Assembly (NCBI RefSeq): GCF_900176255.2
Contig: NZ_FXEG02000002.1
Span: 620,001-684,000 of the forward strand
Direction: 5' to 3'
Length of the DNA stretch: 64,000 nt
Origin: Mycobacterium ahvazicum
GTDB lineage: Bacteria > Actinomycetota > Actinomycetes > Mycobacteriales > Mycobacteriaceae
A program made the translations under genes and the position numbers. The notes under the pieces are model-generated. The model was not told where the DNA came from. It made no database searches and saw nothing but the letters and a program-made list of their open reading frames with translations. This document shows, piece after piece, positions 44,260 through 55,947 of the stretch (its first letter is position 1; each line of letters begins with the position of its first letter).

Positions 44260-46497
44260 GTGAGCGCCGATAAGCCGACCGTCATCTACACGCTGACCGA
44301 CGAGGCGCCGTTGCTGGCGACCTACGCGTTCCTGCCGATCGTGCGGGCTTTCGCCGAGCCGGCCGGCATCGAGATCAAGACCAGCGACATCTCGGTGGCC
44401 GCCCGGATCCTCGCCGAGTTCCCCGAGCACCTGACCGAAGAGCAGCGGGTGCCGGACAACCTGGCCGAACTGGGCCGGCTGACCAAGCTGGCCGACACCA
44501 ACATCATCAAGTTGCCGAACATCAGCGCCTCGGTGCCCCAGCTGGTTGCCGCGATCAAGGAGCTGCAAGGCAAGGGCTACAAGATCCCCGACTTCCCGCA
44601 GAGCCCGAAGACCGACGAAGACAAGGAAATCCGCGAGCGCTATTCGAAATGCCTTGGCAGCGCCGTCAACCCGGTGCTGCGCCAAGGAAACTCGGACCGT
44701 CGCGCGCCGAACGCGGTCAAGGAGTACGCGCGCAAGCACCCGCACAGCATGGGTGAGTGGTCCCAGGCATCGCGCACCCACGTTGCGACGATGAAGCACG
44801 GCGACTTCTATCACGGCGAGAAGTCGATGACGCTGGACCGCGGGCGCAGCGTGAAGATGGAGCTGGAGACCAAGGGCGGCAAGAAGATCGTGCTCAAGCC
44901 GACCGTGTCGCTACGCGACGGCGACATCATCGACAGCATGTTCATGAGCAAGAAAGCGCTCTGCGAGTTCTACGAGGAGCAGATGGAGGACGCGCGCAAG
45001 ACCGGCGTGATGTTCTCGCTGCACGTGAAGGCGACGATGATGAAGGTATCCCACCCCATCGTCTTCGGACACGCCGTCAAGGTCTTCTACAAGGACGCGT
45101 TCGCCAAACATCAGGCGTTGTTCGACGAACTCGGCGTCAACGTCAACAACGGATTGGTCGACCTGTACGACAAGATCGAGTCGCTGCCGGCGTCGCAGCA
45201 CGACGAGATCATCCGTGACCTGCACGCCTGCCACGAGCACCGTCCCGAACTGGCCATGGTCGATTCGGCCAAGGGCATCAGCAACTTTCACTCGCCCAGC
45301 GATGTGATCGTGGATGCGTCGATGCCGGCGATGATCCGCGCCGGCGGCAAGATGTACGGGGCCGACGGCCGGCAGAAGGACACCAAGGCCGTCAACCCGG
45401 AATCGACCTTCGCCCGGATCTACCAGGAGATCATCAACTTCTGCAAGACGCACGGCGCCTTCGACCCGACCACGATGGGCACCGTCCCCAACGTCGGACT
45501 GATGGCTCAGCAGGCCGAAGAGTACGGCTCGCATGACAAGACGTTCGAGATCCCCGAGGACGGCGTCGCCAACATCGTCGACCTCGACACCGGGGACGTG
45601 CTGCTGACGCAAAACGTGGAAGCCGGCGACATCTGGCGCATGCCGATCGTTCGCGACGAGCCGATCCGCGACTGGGTCAAACTGGCCGTCAACCGGGCGC
45701 GCAATTCGGGCATGCCGGTGGTGTTCTGGCTGGACCAGGAGCGTCCGCACGAGAACGAACTACGCAAGAAGGTCAACACGTACCTGGCCGAGCTGGACAC
45801 CGAGGGCCTCGACATCCAGATCATGTCGCAGGAACGCGCCATGCGGCACACCATCGAACGCGCCATGCGCGGACAGGACACCATCGCCGCGACCGGAAAC
45901 ATCCTGCGCGACTACCTGACCGACCTGTTCCCGATCCTGGAGCTGGGCACCAGCGCCAAGATGCTGTCCATCGTGCCGTTGATGGCCGGCGGCGGGATGT
46001 ACGAAACGGGAGCCGGTGGTTCGGCGCCCAAGCACGTGCACCAGCTTGTCGAGGAGAACCATCTGCGCTGGGACTCCCTCGGCGAATTCCTGGCTCTGGG
46101 AGCGTGTTTCGAGGACATCGGGATCAAGACGGACAACGCGCGCGCCAAGATTCTGGCCAAGACGCTGGACGCCGCCATCGGCAAGTTGCTGGACAACAAC
46201 AAGAGTCCGTCACGCAAGACCGGTGAACTCGACAACCGGGGCAGCCAGTTCTATCTGGCGATGTACTGGGCTTGCGAACTCGCCGAGCAAACCGACGACG
46301 AAGAGCTGCGTGAGCACTTCGCCCCGCTGGCCGACTCGCTGCGCGAGAACGAGGAATCCATCGTGGCCGAAATGGCAAAGGTACAAGGCGAACCGGTCGA
46401 CATCGGTGGTTACTACCAGCCCGACAGCGACAAGACGACCGCCGTGATGCGGCCGAGCAAGACGTTCAATGAAGCGATAGCGGCTTCGCAGGGCTGA
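44260..46497 (+). CDS. icd2: Isocitrate dehydrogenase (NADP), monomeric type
   Basis: This 745-residue monomeric IDH oxidatively decarboxylates isocitrate to 2-oxoglutarate, producing NADPH. The sequence opens with [20 protein letters not shown] and contains the substrate loop [20 protein letters not shown] and [13 protein letters not shown]. Its length equals H37Rv Icd2 (Rv0066c). The start is GTG 44260 behind GGGAGAGGGA. In H37Rv icd2 lies far from icd1; here icd1 follows after 2 nt. A TAACGT -10-like box is at 44203-44208. Confidence 0.96.
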   Translation: MSADKPTVIYTLTDEAPLLATYAFLPIVRAFAEPAGIEIKTSDISVAARILAEFPEHLTEEQRVPDNLAELGRLTKLADTNIIKLPNISASVPQLVAAIKELQGKGYKIPDFPQSPKTDEDKEIRERYSKCLGSAVNPVLRQGNSDRRAPNAVKEYARKHPHSMGEWSQASRTHVATMKHGDFYHGEKSMTLDRGRSVKMELETKGGKKIVLKPTVSLRDGDIIDSMFMSKKALCEFYEEQMEDARKTGVMFSLHVKATMMKVSHPIVFGHAVKVFYKDAFAKHQALFDELGVNVNNGLVDLYDKIESLPASQHDEIIRDLHACHEHRPELAMVDSAKGISNFHSPSDVIVDASMPAMIRAGGKMYGADGRQKDTKAVNPESTFARIYQEIINFCKTHGAFDPTTMGTVPNVGLMAQQAEEYGSHDKTFEIPEDGVANIVDLDTGDVLLTQNVEAGDIWRMPIVRDEPIRDWVKLAVNRARNSGMPVVFWLDQERPHENELRKKVNTYLAELDTEGLDIQIMSQERAMRHTIERAMRGQDTIAATGNILRDYLTDLFPILELGTSAKMLSIVPLMAGGGMYETGAGGSAPKHVHQLVEENHLRWDSLGEFLALGACFEDIGIKTDNARAKILAKTLDAAIGKLLDNNKSPSRKTGELDNRGSQFYLAMYWACELAEQTDDEELREHFAPLADSLRENEESIVAEMAKVQGEPVDIGGYYQPDSDKTTAVMRPSKTFNEAIAASQG

Positions 46498-46499
46498 CC

Positions 46500-47723
46500 G
46501 TGCCCAAGATCAAAGTCAAGGGGCCCGTCGTCGAGCTCGACGGTGACGAGATGACCCGCGTCATCTGGAAGATGATCAAGGACATGCTGATCCTTCCGCA
46601 CCTTGACATCAACTTGGAGTACTACGACCTGGGCATCGAGCACCGAGACCGCACCGACGACCAGGTGACGATCGACGCGGCGTATGCCATCAAGAAGCAC
46701 GGTGTGGGTGTCAAGTGCGCCACGATCACCCCCGACGAGGCGCGTGTCCGGGAGTTCAACCTCAAGAAGATGTGGCTTTCGCCGAACGGGACGATTCGCA
46801 ACATTCTGGGCGGCACCATCTTCCGTGAACCGATCGTGATCTCGAACGTGCCTCGGCTGGTGCCGGGCTGGACCAAGCCGATCGTCATCGGCCGTCATGC
46901 ATTCGGCGACCAGTACCGGTCGACGAATTTCAAGGTCGACAAGCCCGGCACTGTCGCAATAACTTTCACGCCCGCTGACGGTGGCGAGCCGGTTGTGCAC
47001 GAGATGGTGGACATCCCCGAGCACGGTGGCGTCGTAATGGGGATGTACAACTTCCGCGACTCCATCCGCGACTTCGCCCGGGCGTCATTCGCCTACGGGC
47101 TCAACGCCAAATGGCCCGTGTACCTGTCCACCAAAAACACCATCCTCAAGGCCTACGACGGCATGTTCAAAGACGAGTTCCAGCGCATCTACGACGAGGA
47201 GTTCAAGGCACAGTTCGAAGCCGAGGGGCTGACCTACGAGCACCGGCTGATCGACGACATGGTGGCCGCCTGCCTGAAGTGGGACGGCGGTTACGTCTGG
47301 GCCTGCAAGAACTATGACGGTGACGTCCAGTCCGACACCGTCGCACAGGGTTACGGCTCGCTGGGGCTGATGACCTCGGTGCTGATGACGGCCGACGGCA
47401 AGACCGTCGAGGCCGAGGCAGCGCACGGCACCGTCACCCGGCACTACCGGCAGTATCAGGCCGGCAAGCCGACGTCGACCAACCCGATCGCCTCGATCTT
47501 CGCCTGGACGCGGGGACTGCAGCACCGCGGCAAGCTGGACAACACGCCTGCCGTCATCGACTTCGCCCAGAAGCTGGAATCCGTCGTCATCGCCACCGTC
47601 GAGAGCGGCAAGATGACCAAGGATCTCGCCATCCTGATCGGACCCGATCAGAAGTGGCAGCAGAGCGAGGAGTTCCTCGCCTCGATCGCCGAGAACCTGG
47701 ACAAGGCGCTGGCGCGGGCCTGA
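46500..47723 (+). CDS. icd1: Isocitrate dehydrogenase (NADP), homodimeric type
   Basis: This 407-residue IDH is of the eukaryote-like homodimeric class, unrelated in sequence to the monomeric enzyme. It shows [13 protein letters not shown], the substrate serine loop [10 protein letters not shown] and the NADP-binding [12 protein letters not shown]. It matches Icd1 (Rv3339c). The start is GTG 46500, 2 nt after icd2, so the two are cotranscribed. The TGA at 47721-47723 touches the stop of the convergent hydrolase. Confidence 0.96.
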   Translation: MPKIKVKGPVVELDGDEMTRVIWKMIKDMLILPHLDINLEYYDLGIEHRDRTDDQVTIDAAYAIKKHGVGVKCATITPDEARVREFNLKKMWLSPNGTIRNILGGTIFREPIVISNVPRLVPGWTKPIVIGRHAFGDQYRSTNFKVDKPGTVAITFTPADGGEPVVHEMVDIPEHGGVVMGMYNFRDSIRDFARASFAYGLNAKWPVYLSTKNTILKAYDGMFKDEFQRIYDEEFKAQFEAEGLTYEHRLIDDMVAACLKWDGGYVWACKNYDGDVQSDTVAQGYGSLGLMTSVLMTADGKTVEAEAAHGTVTRHYRQYQAGKPTSTNPIASIFAWTRGLQHRGKLDNTPAVIDFAQKLESVVIATVESGKMTKDLAILIGPDQKWQQSEEFLASIAENLDKALARA

Positions 47724-48566
47724 CTAGCCGGTGGATTGCTGCGGGCGCGAGTCCGCCCGGCTGCACTCGTCGAGGAAGCCGGTGATCACCTGGGTGACGC
47801 GGTCGGGCGCCTCGAACATCGGGACATGCCCGACTCCGTCGAGCTTGGTGACCCGGTGGCCCTCCGGCAGGTGCCGGGTGAAATGCCGGCTGAACCTGGG
47901 TGCCGGGATGACCCGGTCCTTCTCGCAGACCACCAGGTGGGCGGGCACGGCGTTGAGCGCGAGCTCACGCAATCCGTGCAGCAGCAACGCCTTGACCAGC
48001 AGCTGTAGGTAGGCCGGGCAGTGCGCGACGTCGTCGATGATGCCGCTGAGTTTGTGCTCGCTGACCCCGTCCGGCGAGGCGCTGAGCGCGTAGGTGGACA
48101 GTTGGCGGCTGAACGGCAGCTGCAGCACCCGCGTCCCGAACAGCCAGGCGAGCACCAGCAGCGGGATACCCAGCACGAACTTGCCGATGACCTCGAATTT
48201 TGCCGGGCTCCACCGCGTCCAGCCACCGGCCGGCGCGATGCCGGTGACGCTGCGGGCCCGACCGCGCCGCTCGAGCTCGAACGCGACCCAGCCGCCCAGC
48301 GAGTTGCCCACGATGTGTGCGGTCTCCCAGCCCAGTTCGTCCATTTGCCGCTCGACGTGGTCGGCGAGCACCCCCGAACTGAGAAACCAGGTCCCGGCCG
48401 ACGGTCCACCGTTGTGACCTGCCATGGTCGGGGCGAACACCTCGTAGCGGCCGGTGTCCGCCAGCTGCTGCGCGACGTCCTCCCAGACCATCTGGGAAAG
48501 CAGGAACGGGTGCAGCAGCAGGACGGGCTCTCCGGAACCCAGGTGGATCGGCTCGCGCGTCGTCAT
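47724..48566 (-). CDS. Alpha/beta-fold hydrolase
   Basis: The 280-residue hydrolase has nucleophile Ser in GNSLGGW, oxyanion region LLLHPFLLS, and C-terminal acid and His in VCEKDRVIPAP and DGVGHVPMFEAPD. The family includes esterases and C-C bond hydrolases; the substrate is unknown. The region matches H37Rv Rv3337/Rv3338, recalled there as two shorter ORFs, so this may be the intact form. ATG 48566 starts the conserved part; a longer frame would run into the inverted repeat and trpS. It is divergent from trpS. Confidence 0.88.
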   Translation of the reverse strand: MTTREPIHLGSGEPVLLLHPFLLSQMVWEDVAQQLADTGRYEVFAPTMAGHNGGPSAGTWFLSSGVLADHVERQMDELGWETAHIVGNSLGGWVAFELERRGRARSVTGIAPAGGWTRWSPAKFEVIGKFVLGIPLLVLAWLFGTRVLQLPFSRQLSTYALSASPDGVSEHKLSGIIDDVAHCPAYLQLLVKALLLHGLRELALNAVPAHLVVCEKDRVIPAPRFSRHFTRHLPEGHRVTKLDGVGHVPMFEAPDRVTQVITGFLDECSRADSRPQQSTG

Positions 48567-48581
48567 GCAGCCGACATTAAA

Positions 48582-48602
48582 TGCGGTACCGCCGGTACCG
48601 CA
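48582..48602. promoter_or_regulatory. Perfect 9-3-9 inverted repeat between hydrolase and trpS
   Basis: Arms TGCGGTACC and GGTACCGCA are separated by GCC; every arm base pairs. The repeat starts 16 bp upstream of the hydrolase ATG and ends 47 bp upstream of trpS. Size and symmetry suit a dimeric TetR/MarR-type repressor. No regulator gene is adjacent in the window. Confidence 0.6.
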
Positions 48603-48633
48603 AGCGAGGGCGCGGCGACCAAAGCGCGCGTGA

Positions 48634-49680
<1,047 letters not shown>

Positions 49681-49690
49681 TGCGCTCACC

Positions 49691-50719
49691 ATGGACGAGC
49701 CGGCCAAGCCCGGAATCCTTGACCGGTTGCGGGCCCGGTTCGGATGGCTCGACCACGTGCTGCGCGCCTACAAGCATTTCGACGCGCGCAACGGCGGCTT
49801 CTTGGCGGCCGGGCTCACCTACTACACGATCTTCGCGCTATTCCCTTTGCTGATGGTCAGTTTCGCGGTCGTCGGTTTCATACTGGCCCGAGATCCGCAG
49901 TTGCTCGCCAGCATCGACGGCCACATCCGCGACACGATCTCGGGCGCCCTCGGACAGCAGTTGGTGAATTTGATGAATTCGGCGATCAACGCGCGCGCGT
50001 CGGTCGGTGTGATCGGTCTGATCACCGCGGCGTGGGCCGGTCTGGGCTGGATGTCGCACACACGCGAGGCGGTGACCGAGATGTGGTGGGACGAACCGAT
50101 CCAGTCGCCGGGCTTCGTGCGCGGCAAGCTGTCCGATCTGGTCGCGATGGTGGGGACGTTCGTGGTCATCCTCGCGACCGTGGCGCTGACCGCGTTAGGC
50201 CACGCGGCTCCGATGCGCGCGGTGTTGAAATGGCTTGGCATACCCGATTTCTCGATATTCGGCGTGATATTCCGGGGCCTATCGATACTGGTGTCGCTGC
50301 TGGTGTCGTGGATGCTGTTCACCTGGATGATCGGCCGGCTGCCGCGACACAAGGTCAGCCTGCCAAACTCGGCGCGCGCCGGCCTACTCGCGGCGATCGG
50401 CTTCGAGCTGTTCAAACAGGTGGCCTCGATCTACTTGAGCGTCGTGCTGCGCAGCCCGGCGGGTGCGACGTTCGGGCCGGTGCTGGGCTTGATGGTGTTC
50501 TCCTACATCACCGGGTATCTCGTGCTCTTCGCCGCGGCCTGGGCGGCGACGCTTTCCAACGACCCGCGCGGCAAGTACGCTCCGCCGCCCGCGCCCGCGA
50601 TCATCGCTCCACGCGTCCTGCTCGACGAGGGGATCAGCACCCGACAAACGCTGACCGCGATGGCGATGGGAGCCTTTGGCGCGCTTGCTGTTTCCCGGCT
50701 GACCCGCTGGCTGCGCTAG
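49691..50719 (+). CDS. YihY/BrkB-family inner membrane protein (Rv3335c-like)
   Basis: This 342-residue YihY/UPF0761 protein has six hydrophobic helices, with the family segments LAAGLTYYTIFALFPLLMV, GLGWMSHTREAVTEMW and SPAGATFGPVLGLMVFSYIT. The function is unknown; it was once mis-assigned as ribonuclease BN. ATG 49691 is preferred, following GGAGG at 49673-49677 inside the trpS end. The C-terminal 70 residues form a cytosolic tail ending in a last hydrophobic helix. The stop overlaps nagA by three bases. Confidence 0.9.
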   Translation: MDEPAKPGILDRLRARFGWLDHVLRAYKHFDARNGGFLAAGLTYYTIFALFPLLMVSFAVVGFILARDPQLLASIDGHIRDTISGALGQQLVNLMNSAINARASVGVIGLITAAWAGLGWMSHTREAVTEMWWDEPIQSPGFVRGKLSDLVAMVGTFVVILATVALTALGHAAPMRAVLKWLGIPDFSIFGVIFRGLSILVSLLVSWMLFTWMIGRLPRHKVSLPNSARAGLLAAIGFELFKQVASIYLSVVLRSPAGATFGPVLGLMVFSYITGYLVLFAAAWAATLSNDPRGKYAPPPAPAIIAPRVLLDEGISTRQTLTAMAMGAFGALAVSRLTRWLR

Positions 50720-51828
50720 CGCCAGTGGCCCCGTTTCATGACGGCGGTGACCCGCAAGTCGCGATTCAGCACAACAAGATTGGCGTCGTAGCCGGCCCGC
50801 AGCTCGCCCACCTGCTGTAGGCCCAGGGCCCGCGCCGGGGTCGCCGAGGTCATCCGCACCGCGGCCTCCAGTCCTGCCTGGGCGGCCGCGGTGCGGAAGA
50901 GCTGATCCATCGTCGCGGTGCTGCCGGCGATGGTAGTCGTCGCATGCACCCGGGCCACACCGGATTCGACGTCGATCGCTACCCCGCCGAGCTGATAGCT
51001 GCCGTCGGCGCATCCGGCGGCGGCGATCGCGTCGGTGATCAGCGCCACCCGGTCGGCCCCGGCGGCACGCATGGCCGCAAGCGCCATCGCGGGGTGCATA
51101 TGCACGCCATCGGCGATCAGCTCGACGGTGACGTCCGGGTGCTCCAGTAGTGCCAGCGCCGCTCCGGGCTCGCGGTGATTCAGCGGCGGCATCGCGTTGA
51201 ACAGATGTGTGCCCACCGTGGCGCCCAGCGCGATCGCCTGCCGGGTGAGTTCATACGTCGCATCGGTATGTCCTACGGCGACAACAACTCCCGCTTCCCG
51301 AAGGCGCCGGATCGCCTCGCCGCTGCCGGGTCGCTCCGGCGCCAGGGTGACCATCCGGATCGCGCCGTCGGCGGCGGCCAGCAGTTCGTCGATCTCGGCG
51401 GGATCGGGGTCACGCATATGGACGGGGTCGTGTGCACCGCAGCGCGCGGTGGACAGCCACGGCCCTTCCAGGTGGATGCCCGCCAGCGTGCCGTCTCGAG
51501 TCGCATCGGCCAGTGCTCGCACACCTGCGAGCAGCTTGTCGGGCGACGTGGTGACCAGGCTGGCCATCGTGGTGGTCGTGCCGTGGCTCAGGTGAAAGTC
51601 CGCGGCGCCGCCGATGTTTTCGGCGTCCACATACGACGCCCCGCCGCCGCCGTGCACATGCATGTCGATAAACCCGGGCGCCACAATGCAATCCGGGAAA
51701 TCCTGGTCGGGTGGTCTGGGCGGGTTGCCGGACCCGCAGGTGAAAATCTGCCATCCGGCGATCTGCACCCATCCTGGCCGGCAGAGCTTGCCATCGAGAA
51801 CGACGGCGCCCGCACGGATCAGGTGCAC
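50716..51828 (-). CDS. nagA: N-acetylglucosamine-6-phosphate deacetylase
   Basis: The enzyme deacetylates GlcNAc-6-phosphate in amino-sugar and peptidoglycan recycling. The 370-residue amidohydrolase has HVHGGGG (metal His pair), HLEGPWL, VGHTDATYE, THLFNAM and the catalytic Asp in ITDAIAAAG. It matches Rv3332. GTG 51828 overlaps the end of the sugar transporter gene by ten bases, so the two are coupled, as in H37Rv where sugI is adjacent. Confidence 0.95.
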   Translation of the reverse strand: MHLIRAGAVVLDGKLCRPGWVQIAGWQIFTCGSGNPPRPPDQDFPDCIVAPGFIDMHVHGGGGASYVDAENIGGAADFHLSHGTTTTMASLVTTSPDKLLAGVRALADATRDGTLAGIHLEGPWLSTARCGAHDPVHMRDPDPAEIDELLAAADGAIRMVTLAPERPGSGEAIRRLREAGVVVAVGHTDATYELTRQAIALGATVGTHLFNAMPPLNHREPGAALALLEHPDVTVELIADGVHMHPAMALAAMRAAGADRVALITDAIAAAGCADGSYQLGGVAIDVESGVARVHATTTIAGSTATMDQLFRTAAAQAGLEAAVRMTSATPARALGLQQVGELRAGYDANLVVLNRDLRVTAVMKRGHWR

Positions 51829-53279
51829 GGGTCTTCCCAGTGGCCGCCGTTTTCCCAGAAGCGCCGGATCTCCTCGAGCTGTCGACCCTTGGTCTCCGGC
51901 GCGAACTTGTAGACGAATCCGAACGCGATCACGGCCAACACCCCGAATGCCGCGAAAGTGCCCGCGCCGCCCAAGGAATGCAACATCGTCAGGAAAACCG
52001 CCGCGACGATCGCGTTGGCGATCAAGTTAGAGGTCAACATCGTGCTCGACCCGATCGACCGCAACCGGGTGGGGAAGCTCTCGCTGGCGTACACCCAGCC
52101 CAGCGAGCCGAAACCCAGGGTGTAGCCGATGATGAACAGCAGAATGCCGGCAAATCCGAGCGCCGCGCCGCCGAAGCCCCCGGCGAACACGACCGTCAGC
52201 ACGATGTCCGCGGCGATCATCATGGCGATGCCGCACAACAGGATTGGTCGCCGGCCGACCCGGTCCACGAGCGTCAACGCTGCGCCCACCGCGGCCAAAC
52301 CGGCGACCTGCACCAGTGCCGGCAGGCCCAGTAGCGCGAAATTTCCGCTGAATCCCATGGCTTCGAATATGCGGGGGCTGTAGTAGATGATCGCGTTGAT
52401 GCCGGTGATCTGGAGCAGGAAGCCAAGCACGATCACAAACAGGGTGGCCCGTAGATACGGTGGTCGCAACATCTCGCCGATGCCGCCTTTGAAACCGGGG
52501 GAGCCTTCGCTCAACGCGCGGCCGACCTCGGCCAGCTCGGCGTCGGCGTTGGCGGCAGGCTCCACGAGCAGCAGCGCGCGCCGGGCGTCGTCGACCCGGC
52601 CTTTGAGCAGGTACCACCGGGCCGTGTCGGGCAGCCGAAGCACCAACGGCAGCAACAGGATCACCGGTACCGCAGCCAGCCCCAGCATCCAGCGCCAGCT
52701 GTGGCCGCCGGCCAACAAGTAACCGGCGAGATACCCGACGATCAGGCCGCTGACGATCGCCAGTTGATAGGTCGTCAGCAACGCGCCGCGCACCGCCGTC
52801 GGAGCCGACTCCGCGATGAACACCGGGACCACCACCACCATCACACCGATCGACGCGCCCAACAGCAGCCGTGCCGCCAGCAGCATCGGCAACGACGTCG
52901 AGAACGCACCCAGCAGCGCGAAGGTCGCGTAGGCGATCAGGATCAGCATGATCGATTTCTTGCGGCCGATCGCATTGGCGAGCACACCGGCGCCGAGCGC
53001 CCCGGCGATCTGCCCGATCACCACCATCGTCGTCAGCAGTTCTTGCTGGGATGTGGTGAGTGCGAAGTCTTCGGTGATGAACAGCTGCGCGCCGGCGATG
53101 ATGGACAGGTCGTATCCGTAGATGAGCCCGACACTTGCGCCGGTGAGCCCGATGCGCGGACCTCTCAACTGATCCTCACCCGCACGACGGTGCCACAGCA
53201 AACATTGGCGGTCAACGATCACGCGCATCGGGCCTGAGCCGTCCGCCGATTGGGGGATAAACAATTCAACCCGCGGCAT
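51819..53279 (-). CDS. sugI: MFS sugar transporter (SugI-like)
   Basis: The 486-residue sugar-porter MFS protein has 12 helices with GRKKSIML, FIAESAPTAVRG, RLPDTARWYL and the late PETKGRQLEEI motif, all sugar-porter signatures. It corresponds to Rv3331. The substrate is not established; the nagA partner suggests an amino sugar. The start is uncertain: ATG 53279 is taken, while ATG 53228 would shorten it by 17 residues and ATG 53339 would overlap the divergent gene. Confidence 0.88.
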   Translation of the reverse strand: MPRVELFIPQSADGSGPMRVIVDRQCLLWHRRAGEDQLRGPRIGLTGASVGLIYGYDLSIIAGAQLFITEDFALTTSQQELLTTMVVIGQIAGALGAGVLANAIGRKKSIMLILIAYATFALLGAFSTSLPMLLAARLLLGASIGVMVVVVPVFIAESAPTAVRGALLTTYQLAIVSGLIVGYLAGYLLAGGHSWRWMLGLAAVPVILLLPLVLRLPDTARWYLLKGRVDDARRALLLVEPAANADAELAEVGRALSEGSPGFKGGIGEMLRPPYLRATLFVIVLGFLLQITGINAIIYYSPRIFEAMGFSGNFALLGLPALVQVAGLAAVGAALTLVDRVGRRPILLCGIAMMIAADIVLTVVFAGGFGGAALGFAGILLFIIGYTLGFGSLGWVYASESFPTRLRSIGSSTMLTSNLIANAIVAAVFLTMLHSLGGAGTFAAFGVLAVIAFGFVYKFAPETKGRQLEEIRRFWENGGHWEDPCT

Positions 53280-53328
53280 CCGATCGGAGGATGTTATTGA
53301 TTCTTGACCAACCTTAGATTCTGTTGTT

Positions 53329-54630
53329 ATGCCCGTCACCCTGGTTCCCGCCCCCGCGGCTCAGCCGCGCGTGTTCGGGCGCCTGCTTTCCCAGGGCACC
53401 TTTTACACCGCAGGCATGCAACTCAGCAACGGCACCGTGATACTGCCGTTGATCTGCGCGCACCAGGGCCTGACCTGGGTGGCGGCGCTGCTCTTTCCGG
53501 CCTTCAGCTTCGGCGACATCGTCGGAAACTCGGTGTCGCCACTGGTGCTGCAGCGAGTGGGCCAGATGCGGCACCGGCTGCTGGCCGTGATCGCGGCCAG
53601 CGTGGCCGCGCTGACCCTGTGCGACGCCCTGATTCCGTGGCGCGGCGCCACCACCGCGGTGGTGTTTCTGCTGACCTGCGTGCTCGCGGGAGTGCTGCTC
53701 GGAATCGCCGGCGTCGCCTACCCCGACATGGTCTCCAGCAAGCTATCCGGCGCGCGGCGCGGTGAGCTGTTCCTGTACCAGAGTGCCATCGGGTCGGTGC
53801 TGGCCACCGTCGTCACGCTTTTCGTCGTGCCGCTGCTGGCCCACGGCAACGAAATGGCGTATCGACGCGATCTGTTGTGGCTGGGTGCGGTCGGGCTGGC
53901 CGGTTCGGCCGTCGCGGCGCTGTTCGTCGGCCAGTCGCGGTCCACGTCTACCACCACCCGGATGTCGATGCGGGACACCTACCGGGAGGGTTTCGCGGTC
54001 GCCCGGTCCCAGCCGTGGTTCGGCCGGTACATGGTCGCCTGCCTGTTGTTCGGCCCGGTCACCCTGGGCACCACCTTCTATGCGCTGCGCACCGCTCACC
54101 ACAGTCGCAGCCTGCATGTGCTGGTGATCCTGTCCAGCATCGGACTGGTTTTCGGGTCGCCACTGTGGCGCAAGGTGTACCGCCTGTTCGGAGTGCGCGG
54201 GATGATGCTGGGCAGCGCGCTGCTCAGCGTCGCCGCCGCCACGCTGACCCTGACGGCCGAAGTCTGCGGCCAATGGACCCACATCTGGGCGTACGGCACG
54301 GTGTTCTTGATGGCGACGGTGGCCGCCCAGGCCGTCTTCGCCGCGGCGATTTCGTGGATCAGCGTGGTCGCCGATGAGTCGCACCGCGGGACCCTGATCG
54401 CGTTCAGCTCGACGCTGGTTGCCGTCGAAACCATGGCACTGGCGGCGGTGCTCGGGAACCTCGCGCAGAACCACTCCACCATCTGGCCCGACGTCGTGGT
54501 GCTGATCCTGGCCATCGGCGCCGCACTGGCTTCGCTGGGCGCTCCGCCGTCGGAAACACGGCGGGCGGTCACTCCCGTTCGCCGGTCCTTTCCGGCCGTC
54601 TCACCGGCGGTGAGCCTGCAGGCCGCCTAG
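53329..54630 (+). CDS. MFS-like membrane protein, tandem copy 1
   Basis: The 433-residue polytopic membrane protein has about 12 helices and a weak MFS character (GVRGMMLGSALLSV, FGSPLWRKVYRLFGVRG). The substrate is unknown. A TAGATT -10 box (53315-53320) lies eight bases before the ATG, with no Shine-Dalgarno. It is paralogous to the next gene over its whole length, for example [17 protein letters not shown] versus [17 protein letters not shown]. It is divergent from sugI. No orthologue at this place in H37Rv is recalled (merR, Rv3334, lies near there). Confidence 0.85.
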   Translation: MPVTLVPAPAAQPRVFGRLLSQGTFYTAGMQLSNGTVILPLICAHQGLTWVAALLFPAFSFGDIVGNSVSPLVLQRVGQMRHRLLAVIAASVAALTLCDALIPWRGATTAVVFLLTCVLAGVLLGIAGVAYPDMVSSKLSGARRGELFLYQSAIGSVLATVVTLFVVPLLAHGNEMAYRRDLLWLGAVGLAGSAVAALFVGQSRSTSTTTRMSMRDTYREGFAVARSQPWFGRYMVACLLFGPVTLGTTFYALRTAHHSRSLHVLVILSSIGLVFGSPLWRKVYRLFGVRGMMLGSALLSVAAATLTLTAEVCGQWTHIWAYGTVFLMATVAAQAVFAAAISWISVVADESHRGTLIAFSSTLVAVETMALAAVLGNLAQNHSTIWPDVVVLILAIGAALASLGAPPSETRRAVTPVRRSFPAVSPAVSLQAA

Positions 54631-54708
54631 CGTTGCGCCCTCAATGCGCTGCATGCATCCGATCAAAGGATGGTTCTGCCAGTTCAGTGCCCGGTACTGT
54701 CACCAGCC

Positions 54709-55947
54709 ATGGGCGTACCGTTGGCGCCTGCCTTCTCGGCACAAACGAACCCGTTCTGGAGACTGCTCTCCCAGGGCACGATTCACACCGCCGGGATGCA
54801 GCTCAGCAACGGCGCTGTGGTGTTGCCGTTCATTGCCGCGCACCACGGCCTCACCTGGGCGGCGGCGATGCTGTTTCCGGCGTACAGCATCGGCTCTATC
54901 GCGGGACATTCGTTGTCACCGGCGGCCCTGCAGCGAGCCGGCCAGATGCGGCACCTGCTGTTGGCGGTATCGGCGGCGATCTCGGCCGCACTGATTGTCT
55001 GTGACGCCGTCGTCCCCTGGACCGGTGTTTTCGCCGCGGCGGTGTTTGTGTTGGTGTCCGCGGGTGGGGGAGTCGTCGTCGCGGTTTCTCGCGTCGCCTA
55101 CCTCGACCTGATTTCCAGCAAGCTGTCCGAGTTTCGGCGGGGCGAGCTGCTGCTGGTCAAGGGGGCCATCGGATCGGTGCTGGCCGTCGTCCTCACGCTG
55201 TTCGTCGTGCCGATGCTGGGCCATGGCGACACGATGGCGTATCACCGCGGTCTGCTCTGGCTGGGTGCAGCCGGACTGGCCGCCTCCGGCCTCGCGGCGT
55301 TGTTCCTCGGCCCGGTACGGGCCGTATCGGCGAGCACCCGGATGTCATTTCGGGAGACCTACCGGCTGGGCTTCGCGGTAGCCCGTTCCGAGCCGTGGTT
55401 TCGCCGGTATGTGATCACGTCTCTGCTGTTCGCTCCTGTCGCCCTGGGCACCACTTTCTATGCGTTGCGCACTGCCCATCAGGGCGGTGGTTTGCACGTA
55501 CTGGTGATCGTTACCAGCATCGGACTCGTTCTCGGTTCGCCGCTGTGGAGCAGGGTGCACCGGCGTTTCGGAGTGCGCGGCATGCTGGTGGGCAGTGCCC
55601 TGGTCAGCGCGTTGGCCGCGGCGCTGTGCATCGTGGCCGAGTCGTGCGGCCTGTGGCAACACATCTGGGCGTACGGCTCGGTGTTCCTGCTGGCAACGGT
55701 AGCCACCGGGGCTGTCGTCGCTGCCGGGATCTCGTGGATCAGCGTGCTCGCCGCAGAACAGCACCGCGGCACACTGATCGGCTTTTGCTCGACGCTGGTT
55801 GCTGTCGTGTCCACCGTGCTGGGCGGGGCGCTGGGTGGCATCGCCCAGAAGCACACCACCATCTGGCCCGTCGTCGTGGTGCTGATTCTGTCCGTCATCG
55901 CCGCCGTGGTGTCCTTGGGCGCACCGCGGCGAGCGCACGCCGCCTAG
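54709..55947 (+). CDS. MFS-like membrane protein, tandem copy 2
   Basis: The 412-residue paralogue of copy 1 has the same helix layout and shared segments ([48 protein letters not shown]). ATG 54709 follows a TACTGT -10 (54695-54700) by eight bases, the same spacing as copy 1, so promoter and gene were probably duplicated together and each copy has its own promoter. ATG 54670 is an alternative start adding 13 residues. The stop overlaps the convergent mmpL by 4 nt. Confidence 0.84.
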   Translation: MGVPLAPAFSAQTNPFWRLLSQGTIHTAGMQLSNGAVVLPFIAAHHGLTWAAAMLFPAYSIGSIAGHSLSPAALQRAGQMRHLLLAVSAAISAALIVCDAVVPWTGVFAAAVFVLVSAGGGVVVAVSRVAYLDLISSKLSEFRRGELLLVKGAIGSVLAVVLTLFVVPMLGHGDTMAYHRGLLWLGAAGLAASGLAALFLGPVRAVSASTRMSFRETYRLGFAVARSEPWFRRYVITSLLFAPVALGTTFYALRTAHQGGGLHVLVIVTSIGLVLGSPLWSRVHRRFGVRGMLVGSALVSALAAALCIVAESCGLWQHIWAYGSVFLLATVATGAVVAAGISWISVLAAEQHRGTLIGFCSTLVAVVSTVLGGALGGIAQKHTTIWPVVVVLILSVIAAVVSLGAPRRAHAA

